The notes under the pieces are model-generated. The model did not search any database and was not told where the DNA came from. It saw only the letters and a program-made list of their open reading frames with translations. 64,000 bases of DNA, from the NCBI GenBank assembly GCA_003255065.1, contig QAOA01005930.1, positions 62,001 through 126,000 on the forward strand, written 5' to 3'. Both the position numbers and the translations under genes were made by a program. This document shows, in pieces, positions 1-9,971 of this stretch. Source of the stretch: Cercis canadensis. Taxonomy: Eukaryota; Streptophyta; Magnoliopsida; Fabales; Fabaceae. How positions within the stretch are numbered: position 1 is the stretch's first letter; each line of letters starts with the position of its first letter.

Positions 1-637
1 AAGTGGTAGGTAATCCTTTTGTCAAAGAAAGCATGTAATAATTGTGTGATTTTAAATAATTCGAACTATTTTAATCTTAGCTTTATTAGAAGAATGATGT
101 CTTAATATAATCTAATATGAACTGCACTTTTTCTAATCTTTTTGTTTATCAAAGATAATGGGAGAGGATAAGAAAGTAGCACACATCAATTTAGATATGA
201 TACATTTAATATTGGAGACTTGTGCAGCAATCCATATTTAGTTACATTGTTTATTTATTAAAATTTTATTATACCAATAAATTAGAGTTATCGGTGTGAT
301 TCTTGGAAGAATTAACTGGCCAGGTTGTCGTGGTTGTTCACATCGATGGAACATTATTAATGATTGAACCTTGGTGTATTGGACACAAAAGTTTATAGAC
401 TTTAGAGAGAGAAAAAAAAAAAAAAGTCACCAAATAAGTTATCTGTTTTGTCGTCTACTGCTACACTTGAATCTTTGAAGTTAGTTTGCGAAGAGACTAG
501 CCTTTTGACCGAGAGTATCTTAATTACACAAGATTTATGCAATGACTAATGTTACGTCCATTATTAATACATATGCCTTGCCTTACCTTAAGAGTAGTAT
601 GGTTAATTTTGGCCAAAGACCACTTAAAAATATTTTA

Positions 638-1175
638 GGCTTAATTATAATTTTGGTCATTTTATCTTACTTGAACTTTTTAGTTCTCATTCTTTAAAAA
701 TAAACTATTGAGTTCTTTTGTATTCATAAAATGTATAATTTTTATTTTTTTGTCTTTAAGTCAAATTAGGTTTATTTCAAGGTATACAGTTATCTGATTC
801 ATAATCACATCATTCAAATTAAAGAGTTACGTCTTGTGAACCTCCTCACTCAATTTCAATTTGATTTAACGGTGAATGAGTCTATATTTGGTTAGATGAA
901 AACCTATGGTTTTGGTATTTTGGGTTGAGTTTTACTGTTAGATTGAGTTGAAATTGAGTGGGGAGGTTCACAATACGTAGTTCTTCAATATAAACAGTAT
1001 GATTATGAATCAGAGAATTTTACATATTGAAATAAACTTAACAATTTTGACTTAAAGATAAAATGACCAAAATTGTATATATATGAATATAAAAGGACTC
1101 AATAGTTTATTTTTAAAGAAGAGGGACCAAAAAGTTTAATTATTAAAATAGGGAAACCAAAAGTATAATTAAGTC
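638..1175. mobile_element. MULE-type foldback MITE (family A), 538 bp
   Basis: Long inverted arms run inward from GGCTTAATTATAATTTTGG at the left and close with AATTAAGTC at the right. The 9-bp target site duplication AATATTTTA lies at 629-637 and 1176-1184. A 9-bp duplication with long inverted arms and no coding capacity fits a non-autonomous Mutator-like element. Relatives in this window lie at 5237-5623, 12696-13214 and 39319-39868. Confidence 0.88.
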
Positions 1176-2145
1176 AATATTTTAAATAAGGGTTTATTAA
1201 CCTTTTTCTCTCCCATTCCATCATTTTGCTTCTACATCCAAACATATTTTACATAGGGGTGGAACCATGGGTTATTTTTGAAAATGTTATGTTTTGTAAG
1301 TAGAAATTTAAATATATTCCCTCAAATTTTTAAAAATTTTTAAATATGGATGGCCCCTAAAAAATTAGATGTATAGTAATTATTTTTGGTCATAAATAGA
1401 TAGAATTAGATTTTTTTAATTGAGAATTTAGGGGTATGAGAAATCGAATTTGGGACATTAATCTTATTGAAAGATTTTTGAACTAGTTGTATTGTGTGTG
1501 CTTGTGTCTTAATTTTTACATGAGTGATTAAGAGCATTGTTGTTACTATAAGCTTTTTTATATTAATTAAGTTGTGACGTCAATAAAATGGTTGTGGCAA
1601 TAGGATAGGCCTATTATTAAATATGGAGTAATTGGTAACCTTTTCTATATTAATAAAGTTTATGTTTCAAGTACAATATGTTATTCATCCTATCTAAGCA
1701 TAACTGATAAAGACCTACTTATTGTTATTAAACTAAATCATTATTATTAAATAGTGATTGTGTTAGAAGTTTGATACAACTAAATTTGGATTGGCCCATT
1801 TGATTTTGTTAGTAAAATATCCCTTTTTTGCTGCCCCACATAACTGAGCATGTCGCCTTATATGTGGTGCAGTCACATATTTTATGATTAGATAATGTAT
1901 TAGATATCATCATTGTGAATAGACAAATGAATTTTCTCTAGTGTTGCCTTTGAACTGCAATTGCTTCAAAGCATAAGACAACATCTGGAGAAATTGACTA
2001 AAGTTTTGTTAGAACTTTGTATTGGAAAATACTTCGATTGTTTAATCTTGCAAGTTTCTAAGATGATGTATGCTAAGCAACAACTAACCCATCAACTAAG
2101 TACTTGGAAACTTCTCTACCCAATGGGCTTCAAGGGTTTACTTAG

Positions 2146-2154
2146 TATATAAAT
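2146..2154 (+). promoter_or_regulatory. TATA box of small gene copy 1
   Basis: TATATAAAT lies about 130 bp upstream of the ATG at 2284. The same element at the same distance precedes the duplicate gene (around 6570-6578), so the promoter was copied with the gene. Confidence 0.6.
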
Positions 2155-2283
2155 TAACCAGAGAAAGCTGACTTTGAAACCTTCAAAACTTTCTGACCTA
2201 TTTGTATACGGTTTTGTATAAACATTTCCTTCTGCTTTGTTTGCCTTCTTTGCCAAATTTCCTCCATCAAAACCTCTACTCCA

Positions 2284-2733
2284 ATGTTAGTTCTTCTTCT
2301 GAAACCAATTATCTTCGCTTCAGCAATATTATGGAGTTTGTTAACTCGTTTAATCTTCTCCTCCATTGCTTTCCTTCTTGTGATGTTCATCCGAGCTTTC
2401 AAAGTACCCGGTGAAGCCATCAATGAAGGATTCCAGCAAATCACAGAGATCGTTAGGGCATATTTCGAGTTCATCTTCCATATGATGATGAAAGCAATAA
2501 GTTTTCTGGTCTCTAAAGTGTTTGATGTTATCAAAGATAGTGTTACAGGATCAGTGGGTGTTACAGGGTCTGTGGCTGGGGGTCTTGCTGAGAAAATGAA
2601 GACTTCATTGGATGAGGTTCTGAAAGATGTACCTGAGCTATTGAAGGAAATCTCAAACTTGATATCAAAGATGGCAAGGGATTTCTGGGAAAATTCTAGG
2701 GAAGCTGTAGGATATGTAACAGAGAATGCTTGA
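2284..2733 (+). CDS. Small protein of unknown function, hydrophobic N-terminus (duplicate 1)
   Basis: Single-exon ORF of 149 residues. I do not recognise the family. Residues 1 to about 40 are strongly hydrophobic, broken by Lys7 and Arg22, and could form a signal anchor or a pair of short membrane helices. The rest is predicted to be helical and amphipathic, with a Gly/Val/Thr-rich stretch near residues 88-100 and the ending YVTENA. There are no cysteines in this copy. The start is the first ATG after a TATA box at 2146. The duplicate at 6708-7157 differs at 17 of 149 positions and is also open, with no frameshift in either. That suggests the frame is protein-coding, but a very recent duplication could also leave both intact. 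The antisense ORF here is a shadow. Confidence 0.7.
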   Translation: MLVLLLKPIIFASAILWSLLTRLIFSSIAFLLVMFIRAFKVPGEAINEGFQQITEIVRAYFEFIFHMMMKAISFLVSKVFDVIKDSVTGSVGVTGSVAGGLAEKMKTSLDEVLKDVPELLKEISNLISKMARDFWENSREAVGYVTENA

Positions 2734-3493
2734 CTTTGTTAATTTAGTGGTTCTGTGATTTGTTTTCGTCATTTTGTACCAATAACACTGGGAATTAGCT
2801 AGTTGAATGAAGACCTTATATAGATACATACAAATTTCTGTTTTGTTTTATCGTTATTAGTTTTTTCTGTGTTTTCATTTTCTTTTTCTATTAGAAGCTA
2901 AGGGGCTGTTTGCTTTAGCTGTTTTCTGTTTCCATTTCCAGTAAAAATTGAAATTAGGTTTGAAAACATGTTTGGTTCAATAAATAAGAAATGTTTTCAT
3001 TGAAAACAGTTGGAAACATTTCCTAAAATACGCTGTAAAATGAAAACATCAAAAAGATGTTTTCAGTTGTAACCGGTGGCAATTTTATCATGTTTTTTTT
3101 TTCTTTCTTTCTTCATCACATTGTCAGTCATTGCTTTGGCTCTCCTTTCAACTCCTCCCCTCAGTTTGATCCCATTCACCTCCCTCTTCGTCTTCCAACC
3201 AATGCTTGTGAATACAAGCATATATGTTTTGTACTAAATTGCAAAATCCTCACAGTTGTTCAAAACATTATAGCCACCAAATCCTTTTTCGAGAAGAAAC
3301 AAAGCACGGTGAAGAACATCTTCAGGTGGGTCAGATAAAGCAAAGGTACAGGTGCCTCTTTTGAGCTTTGGCAAAAAAAAAAATGTAGGTGAGACACCAT
3401 ACTCAAAGATGTATAGTTCACCTCCAAAAAAGGAAGCAATTCAAGTAGAAGACATGACACTGTTAAAGAAGGTATGCAGCATTGTCTTCTTCC

Positions 3494-3742
3494 TTCTAGA
3501 AAATTTTAGAGATAGCTAGAGTAAACTAGAAGACTCTAGAATGTTTTAGAGTATACTAGCATGAGCTAGAAGGTGCTGAAAAATTCTAGAACATCCTAGA
3601 AGGTGCTGGAAGGATGAAGAAGCTTCTAGAAGATTCCAGAGCATCCTAGAACCTGGATGAAGGAACTAGACAATCTTAGAAGACTCTGGAGCTGTCTAGA
3701 AGGTTCTAGAAACCTTGAGATATGTTGTAGTTTATTCTAGAA
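3494..3742 (+). promoter_or_regulatory. Heat-shock element cluster in the solo LTR
   Basis: Alternating GAA and TTC units at 2-bp spacing are the binding pattern for heat-shock factors. A perfect four-unit site, GAAGCTTCTAGAAGATTC, lies at 3619-3636. A perfect three-unit site, GAAGGTTCTAGAA, lies at 3699-3711. Two-unit TTCTAGAA palindromes occur at 3494-3501, 3584-3591 and 3735-3742. Confidence 0.8.
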
Positions 3743-3798
3743 CTTTGTAGCTTATTCTACATGTGTCTAGGCTAGTAGTTCCCACCTCCTCCATCACC

Positions 3799-3806
3799 TA
3801 TAAATA
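3799..3806 (+). promoter_or_regulatory. LTR TATA box
   Basis: TATAAATA lies about 90 bp downstream of the nearest strong heat-shock element, at a normal promoter spacing. Confidence 0.72.
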
Positions 3807-5236
3807 GGAGTAGCTAAGCTTGTTTTGTGTGTAAGAGAAAGTGAGGCATCTCTTTACATGAGAGTGGTGTCTTGAGTTGTGAGCTTTCTTTTGAGTGTTT
3901 GTACTTCTCTTCAAATTGTGAGTGGTCCTTGCAAAGTGTTGTAGTGTCTTTTATTGTGGGTATAATACAAGTAATTTGTTTACTTGTTTGGGTCCAATCT
4001 TAGTAAATTTAGAGTTGCATACTCTAAATTTTACTCAACAGACACCACCATCAAGTCTTGACTGGTCACCACATTTTGGGCATGAAATGTCGGTGTCATG
4101 AGAGGGAGATGAACTAACCAGAAGATGGTCTAGCACAGTTCCTATGCCAATTTCTTGCCCTGCTCCCTTGGTGAAAGATGAAGGAGAAATTGAAAGAAGT
4201 TGGGTAGAATTGGGTTTGGATTTGGGTCGGTGTGAGATGAGGAGGTATCGGTTGAAAATAGAAATAAAAAATAATTTTTAATTTTACAAACCAAACATAG
4301 TTTTTAAAATTGAAAATAAAGAAATAGAAATGCATTTCAAGAAATGAAAACTGAAAATGAAAATATGAAAACATTTTCCAAAGCATACGCACCCTAAATT
4401 TTTGGCTTCTCCAAAATTATTTTCTATTATCATGCAAAAACAAAAACATTTTGCGATTGATGGCTTGCTTCTTTATTTTTTATTTGTACTTTTGGCTATG
4501 ACATCATTATTAGTGTCAATTGACCAACGGGTACTCACTTTTATAAGTGTTAATCTCTTTATGTTTCTTAATCAGCCTGCTTGAATTATTTATCCTTTTG
4601 AGGTAGAGTGACTAAGTGGTAGGTAATCCTTTTGTCAAAGAAAGCATGTAATAATTGTGTGATTTTAAATAATTCGAACTATTTTAATCTTAGCTTTATT
4701 AGAATAATGATGTCTTAATATAATCTAATATGAACTGCACTTTTTCTAATCTTTTTGTTTATCAAAGATAATGGGAGAGGATAAGAAAGTAGCACACATC
4801 AATTTAGATATGATACATTTAATATTGGAGACTTGTGCAGCAATCCATATTTAGTTACATTGTTTATTTATTAAAATTTTATTATACCAATAAATTAGAG
4901 TTATCGGTGTGATTCTTGGAAGAATTAACTGGCCAGGTTGTCGTGGTTGTTCACATCGATGGAACATTATTAATGATTGAACCTTGGTGTATTGGACACA
5001 AAAGTTTATAGACTTTAGAGAGAGAGAAAAAAAAAAGTCATCAAATAAGTTATCTGTTTTGTCGTCTACTGCTACGCTTGAATCTTTGAAGTTAGTTTGT
5101 GAAGAGACTAGCCTTTTGACCAAGAGTATCTTAATTACACAAGATTTATGCAATGGCTAATGTTACGTCCATTATTAATACATATGCCTTGGCTAGTATA
5201 GTTAATTTTGGCCAAATACCGCTTAAAAATATTTTA

Positions 5237-5623
5237 GGTTTAATTGTAATTTTAATTCTTCTATTTTAACAATTTAAACTTTTTGGTCTTTATTCCTTAA
5301 AAATGAACTATTGAGTTCTTTTGTATTCATAAAATATACAATTTTAATTATTTTGCCTTTAAGTTAAAATTTTTAAGTTTATTTTAATGTATAAAGTTCT
5401 CTGATTCATAATCACACTGTTCAGATTGAAGAGTTATGTCTTGTGAATCTTTTCACTCAATTTCAGTTCAATCTAACGGTGAATGAGTCTAGNGTTATGT
5501 CTTGTGAATCTTCTCACTCAATTTCAGTTCAATCTAACGGTGAATGAGTCTATATTTTCAGTTAAATAAAAATTTGTGATTTTTTGTATTTTGGACTGAG
5601 TCAATCAAAATTATAATTAAGCC
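5237..5623. mobile_element. Foldback MITE family A, duplicated copy with internal loss
   Basis: It has the same ends and the same 9-bp target duplication AATATTTTA (5228-5236 and 5624-5632) as the element at 638-1175, so it is the same insertion copied by the segmental duplication. Part of the right arm is missing. A single N at 5493 lies within it, so the loss may be an assembly error and not a biological deletion. Confidence 0.83.
5433..5553. other. Assembly join: N at 5493 between repeated flanks
   Basis: The 60 bases before the N (5433-5492) are repeated almost exactly after it (5494-5553). This is what results when two overlapping contigs are joined without merging the overlap. Confidence 0.8.
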
Positions 5624-6707
5624 AATATTTTAAATAATTAAGGATTTATTAAACTTTTTCTCTCCCATTCCATCATTTTGCATAGGAGTGGAACCATGGG
5701 TTATTTTTGAAAATGTTATGTTTTGTAAGTAGAAATTTAAATATATTCCCCCAAATTTTTAAATATGGATGGCCCCTAAAAAAATTAGATGTATAGTAAT
5801 TATTTTTGGTCATAAATAGATAGAATTAGATTTTTTTAATTGAAGATTTAGGGGTATGAGAAATCGAATTTGGGACGTTAATCTTACTGAAAGATTCTTG
5901 AACTAGTTCTATTGTATGTGCTTGTATCTTAATTTTTACATGAGTGATTAAGAGCATTGTTGTTACTATAAGCTTTTTTATATTAATTAAGTTGTGACGT
6001 CAATAAAAATGGTTGTGGCAATAGGATAGGCCTATTATTATTCTAAAATATGGAGTAATTGGTAACCTTTTCTATATTAATAAAGTTTATGTTTCAAGGA
6101 CAATATGTTATTCATCCTATCTAAGCATAACTGATAAAGATATACTTATTGTTATTAAACTAAATCATTATTATTAAATAGTGATTGTGTTAGAAGTTTG
6201 ATACAACTAAATTTGGATTGGGCCATTTGATTTTGTTAGTAAAGTATCCCTTTCTTGCTGCCCCACATAACTGAACATGTCGTCTTATATGTAGTGCAGT
6301 CACATATTTTATGATTTGATAATGTATTAGATATCATCATTGTGAATAGACAAATATATTTTCTCTAGTGCTGCACTTGAACTGCAATTGCTTCAAAGCA
6401 TAAGACAACATCTGGAGAATTTGACTAAAGTTTCGTTAATTGTATTTGAAAATACTTCGATTGTTGAATCTTGTAAGTTTCTAAGATAATGTGTGCTAAG
6501 CAACAACTAACCCATCAACTATAGTTCTTGGAAACTTCTCTACCCAATGGGCTTCAAGGGTTTACTTATTATATAAATTAACCTGAGAAAGCTGACTTTG
6601 AAACCTTCAAAGCTTTCTGACCTATTTGTATACGTTGTTGTATAAACATTTCCTTTTGCATTGTTTGCCTTATTTGCCAAGTTTCCTCCATCAAAACCTC
6701 TACTCCA

Positions 6708-7157
6708 ATGTTAGTTCTTCTTCTGAAAACAATTATCTTCGCTTCAGCAACATTATTGGGTTTGTTAACTCGTTTAATCTTCTCCTCCATTGCTTTCCTT
6801 CTTGTGATTTTCATCCAAGCTTTCAAACTACCTGGTGAAGCCATTCATGAAGGATTCCAGCAAATCGCGGAGATCATTAGGGCATGTTTCGAGTTCATCT
6901 TCGATATGATGATGGAAGCAATAAGTTTTCTTGTCTCTAAAGTGTTTGATGTTATCAGAGATAGTGTTACGGGAACAGTGGGTGTTACAGGGTCTGTGGC
7001 TGGGGGTCTTGCTGAGAAAATGAAGACTTCATTGGATGAGGTTCTGAAAGATGTACCTGAGCTATTGGAGGAAATCTCAAACTTGATATCAAAGATGGCA
7101 ACAGATTTCTGGGAAAATTCAAGGGAAGCTGTAGGATATGTAACAGAGAATGCTTGA
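6708..7157 (+). CDS. Small protein of unknown function, hydrophobic N-terminus (duplicate 2)
   Basis: 149 residues, collinear with the ORF at 2284-2733 and about 89% identical to it. Changes are concentrated in the N-terminal half (for example W17L, N47H, Y60C, H66D, K70E). The C-terminal half from residue 85 has only three substitutions, which hints that this part is under stronger constraint. A TATA-like ATATAAAT lies about 135 bp upstream of the ATG. It is a single exon with no recognised domain. The product is possibly membrane-associated, judging by the 40-residue hydrophobic N-terminus. Function unknown. Confidence 0.7.
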   Translation: MLVLLLKTIIFASATLLGLLTRLIFSSIAFLLVIFIQAFKLPGEAIHEGFQQIAEIIRACFEFIFDMMMEAISFLVSKVFDVIRDSVTGTVGVTGSVAGGLAEKMKTSLDEVLKDVPELLEEISNLISKMATDFWENSREAVGYVTENA

Positions 7158-7430
7158 CTTTGTTAATTTAGTGGTTCTGTGATTTGCTTTTGTTCTTTTG
7201 TACCAATAACACTGGGAATTAGCTAGTTGAATGAAGACCTTATATAGATACATACAAATTTCTGTTTTGTTTTATCGTTCTTAGTTTTTTCTGTGTTTTT
7301 ATTTTCTTTTTCTATTAGAAGCCAAATTTTGGGCTTCTCCAAAATTATTTTCTATTATCATGCAAAAATAAAAACATTTTGCGATTGATGGCTTGCTTCT
7401 TTATTTTTTATTTGTGCTTTTGACTATGAC

Positions 7431-8996
7431 TAATGATTCCAACACAATACTTATAAATAAATACGACTTTATTAACATTTAATTATTGGTCCTTGCATCT
7501 TCATATATTGGTCTCAGCAAGCCCAATACACGTTTGACAAAATTTCAAGCCTATTGCAATTGATTATTTATTGGAAGAGTATTATTATATCTCTATTATT
7601 TATTTAACATATTTATTACACTTGCATACTTGAAAGTATATTAGTTTAATTGAACTTACTAACATTTTAATTTGACAGATTATAAAATTAATTATATTCC
7701 TTTTACATCATTTTAAAAAATATAAAGTTATATTTTTAGAAAAGACTATATAACTAGGGGTATTTGTTCCTCTCTTGTAATCCTACTCTATCTCATCTTA
7801 ATGAATATTAAACACTAAACCTTCCACGACGAAGTAGTACTTAACAATTGCATTGAGACAAAGTTTTCAATTTCATTGTTGTAAAAAAAAGTAAATTTCA
7901 TTTGTTGACATAAAAAAAGAAGTTTTGGATCCCTTAACAAAGTAGAATTTTGTTTTTTTTTTTTTTATAAATTAAAAACCAAAGTTTAACCTTAACTTTT
8001 GAATAGAGTTAGACTTACCAAATTTAGAATGAGCTATACCCGCTCCAAGGGTTCCACTATTGAAGCAGTGTGCTATCGAAGCACTTGAACACAAGACTCT
8101 CTTCTTGGGAGAAAAATTTTATAACTAATTGATCTACAATTCAGTTAATTTTTTATTTTTATTTTTGTTTTGTTCTTTTTGGTGCTAGAAGTTGAATCTA
8201 NTTCTTGGAAGAAAAATCTTATAACTAATTGATCTACAATTCAATTAATTTTTTATTTTTATTTTTGTTTTGTTCTTTTTGGTGCTAGAAGTTGAATCTA
8301 GAACTTGTTATAACTGTTTACCTCTAAAATTCGATTTGGGCCTTATAGCCCAGTATGGCCCATCTAGCAAGTCGAGGAACCTTTGGATTTTGGACCTTTC
8401 ATGTCACTATGGCTGATCCTAAAAACACGGGACGGGACCCCTGTTACTTGCATTGCACATGTGCACTTGAATTTTATTTTTTATTTTTTATATATATAAG
8501 TAAAAAGCGATTGTACTTTTAATTGAGGGGTTAGAAAAAGGAATAATGAGACAAATTTTTATGATTATAATTTAGAAGTACATTCTATTCTGCTACAACT
8601 TTTTTTTCACTTGAATTTTTCCATTTAAAATTTGAGAGTTTCTAAAATGGAATAAATTACATAGAACCTATATATGTACAAAATTATTTTAATGAAAATT
8701 TAAAACTATGCAAAAAACCCTCTTCATGTAATGCTAATGACAAGGGTTTAGACTAAATATTGGACGGAAGGCAAAGGGAATGAGTTTTTTTTGCACAGTT
8801 TAGTTCAGACACATCTTTCTTTACAGTGATTTCATGGTCAGATAACTCTAGAATTTTCTAACTTCTTAAATATAGTCTTCTTTTGAGGTCACTCGACAGA
8901 CGTTGATGTTAAGTAGTCAAACCCATAAAAAGTAGTAAAAGGTGAGAGACTTGGGAACCTTTTTTTTGTTTTTTCAACAATGTAAACTGTAGACAC
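7431..8996. other. Intergenic A+T-rich DNA without recognised genes
   Basis: I see no supported coding exon here. It contains long A/T runs, an assembly join at 8201 and a degenerate low-complexity stretch. The missing first exon of the downstream oxidoreductase copy was looked for here and not found. Confidence 0.6.
8102..8300. other. Assembly join: N at 8201 between 99-bp repeated flanks
   Basis: Bases 8102-8200 and 8202-8300 are near-identical direct copies separated only by the N. This is most simply an unmerged contig overlap. Confidence 0.85.
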
Positions 8997-9506
8997 GGCC
9001 TTTTCACTCAAAAATTACAGTTTTATAAAGTTATTATTAAAATATAACACATTTAAAAATATTTACATAAGTATTATAGTTTTTTAAAATTCAAAAACAA
9101 AACAAAAAATTTTACATGTGGTGGGCCTTACCAAACACGTCGTGGGTCAGTCGGCGTGTTCCTGCAAAATATGCCACAACTCAGTTGGCGTGTCCTACTT
9201 CAACTCTGTCTTTGTTTTAAACTTTGACCTTTGGAAACAAAAGGAAAGGGGCGGAAAGAGAAAAAGAAAGGAGAGAGGGGAGGGGGCTGATGGGGTGGTA
9301 AAGAGAAAAAGAAATGGACGCTGATAGTTGGGACATGCCAGCTGTGACATGTTTAGTCGAGACATGCCGATTGGCCCACGGCATGTCCAGTAGGGCCTAC
9401 CACCTGCAAATTTTTTTGTTTTTATTTTTGAATTTTAAAAAATTATAATATTTGTGTAAATACTTTTAAATGTGTTATATTTTGGTAATAATTTTATAAA
9501 ACTACA
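8997..9506. mobile_element. MULE-like foldback element, right terminus missing
   Basis: The left arm starts GGCCTTTTCACTC at 8997 and its inverted partner runs 9400-9506. The final 20 or so bases of the right arm are absent. Internal sequence is rich in GGACATGCC/GGCATGTCC palindromes, as in the better-preserved relative at 37938-38373. Downstream, 9507-9618 repeats the internal segment 9245-9365, followed by an N at 9619. This region is therefore rearranged or misassembled. The small ORF within the element is not a gene. Confidence 0.65.
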
Positions 9507-9618
9507 AGAGAGAAAGAAAGGAGAGAGGGGAGGGGGCTGATGGGGTGGGAAAGAGAAAAAGAAATAGATACTGACAGTTGGGACATGCTAGCTGAGCAGT
9601 GGCATGTTCAGTGGAGAT

Positions 9619-9619
9619 N
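9619..9619. other. Assembly join (single N) near oxidoreductase copy 1
   Basis: One N follows a repeated internal piece of the foldback element. Sequence is probably missing here, which could include exon 1 of the adjacent gene. Confidence 0.6.
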
Positions 9620-9971
9620 TTGGATTCTGGTTAAAGGTTTCCCATTTTTTAAAGGAATATATTTATGAAAATAAAATTTCTGAAAATTGTCTAATGGTTG
9701 TATTGAAGCTAGCTCTCTAAAAATGAAAAAGATAAATTAGTCTGCTATGAATAGGAAATAAGACATCTTTAGATTTTGGCTTGCAACTGTCTCTCCAAGA
9801 CCCACTCCGATGTCCTATATTTTTGTTGAATGGTTCATATTATGATGTCTCATTCTTGTAGATTGAAAACTGCCAAAGACATTATATTTACGAAAAATGT
9901 CATTCTCATTCAATGCTTGACTAATGAACATAAATTTGGACTCTACTTGACATTTTGTTCCAATGTTGCAG

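Larger units (their letters stand above)
3461..4040 (+). mobile_element. Solo LTR (probably Ty1/copia type) with heat-shock elements
   Basis: The 580-bp unit starts TGTTAAAG and ends CTCAACA, so it has TG...CA termini. It is flanked by the perfect 5-bp target duplication GACAC (3456-3460 and 4041-4045). No primer-binding site or internal domain follows, so it is a solo LTR left by recombination between two LTRs. A TATA box at 3799 indicates plus-strand orientation of the LTR promoter, and the U3 part is packed with TTCTAGAA motifs. Assignment to copia is inferred from size and termini only. Confidence 0.9.
2902..4394. mobile_element. PIF/Harbinger-like non-autonomous element carrying a nested solo LTR
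   Basis: The left terminus GGGGCTGTTTGCTTT and the right terminus, read in reverse complement as GGGTGCGTATGCTTT, form an imperfect terminal inverted repeat. The trinucleotide TAA flanks it at 2899-2901 and 4395-4397. The corresponding place in the second segmental copy (around 7318-7335) is an uninterrupted empty site. A TAA 3-bp duplication and GGG-starting termini are typical of PIF/Harbinger (Tourist-type) elements. No transposase reading frame is visible. About 913 bp belong to the element itself and the rest to the nested LTR and its target duplication. Confidence 0.87.
1..4502. repeat. Tandem segmental duplication, copy 1 (left edge outside window)
   Basis: The first base of the window aligns with 4614, and the two copies stay alignable up to 4502 and 7430. 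They share the foldback element, the promoter region, the small ORF and its 3' flank. About 110 bp of unshared sequence (4503-4613) separates them. Copy 1 is longer because a Harbinger-like element (2902-4394) is inserted near its right end. Bases 1-637 and 1176-2140 hold no recognisable gene. Confidence 0.93.
4614..7430. repeat. Tandem segmental duplication, copy 2
   Basis: This copy aligns with 1-4502, minus the Harbinger-like insertion. Homology stops abruptly after the shared CTATGAC at 7430. The foldback MITE inside it (5237-5623) is shorter than in copy 1 and contains an assembly join. Confidence 0.93.

Noticed and set aside
2154-2534. Minus-strand ORF of 126 codons antisense to the small gene
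   Set aside because: It is truncated in the duplicate (6578-6844) and changes more than the plus-strand ORF. It is a shadow frame.
9118-9324. 68-codon plus-strand ORF
   Set aside because: It lies inside a foldback element and its Lys/Arg/Gly-rich end comes from an AGGGAG-type simple sequence.
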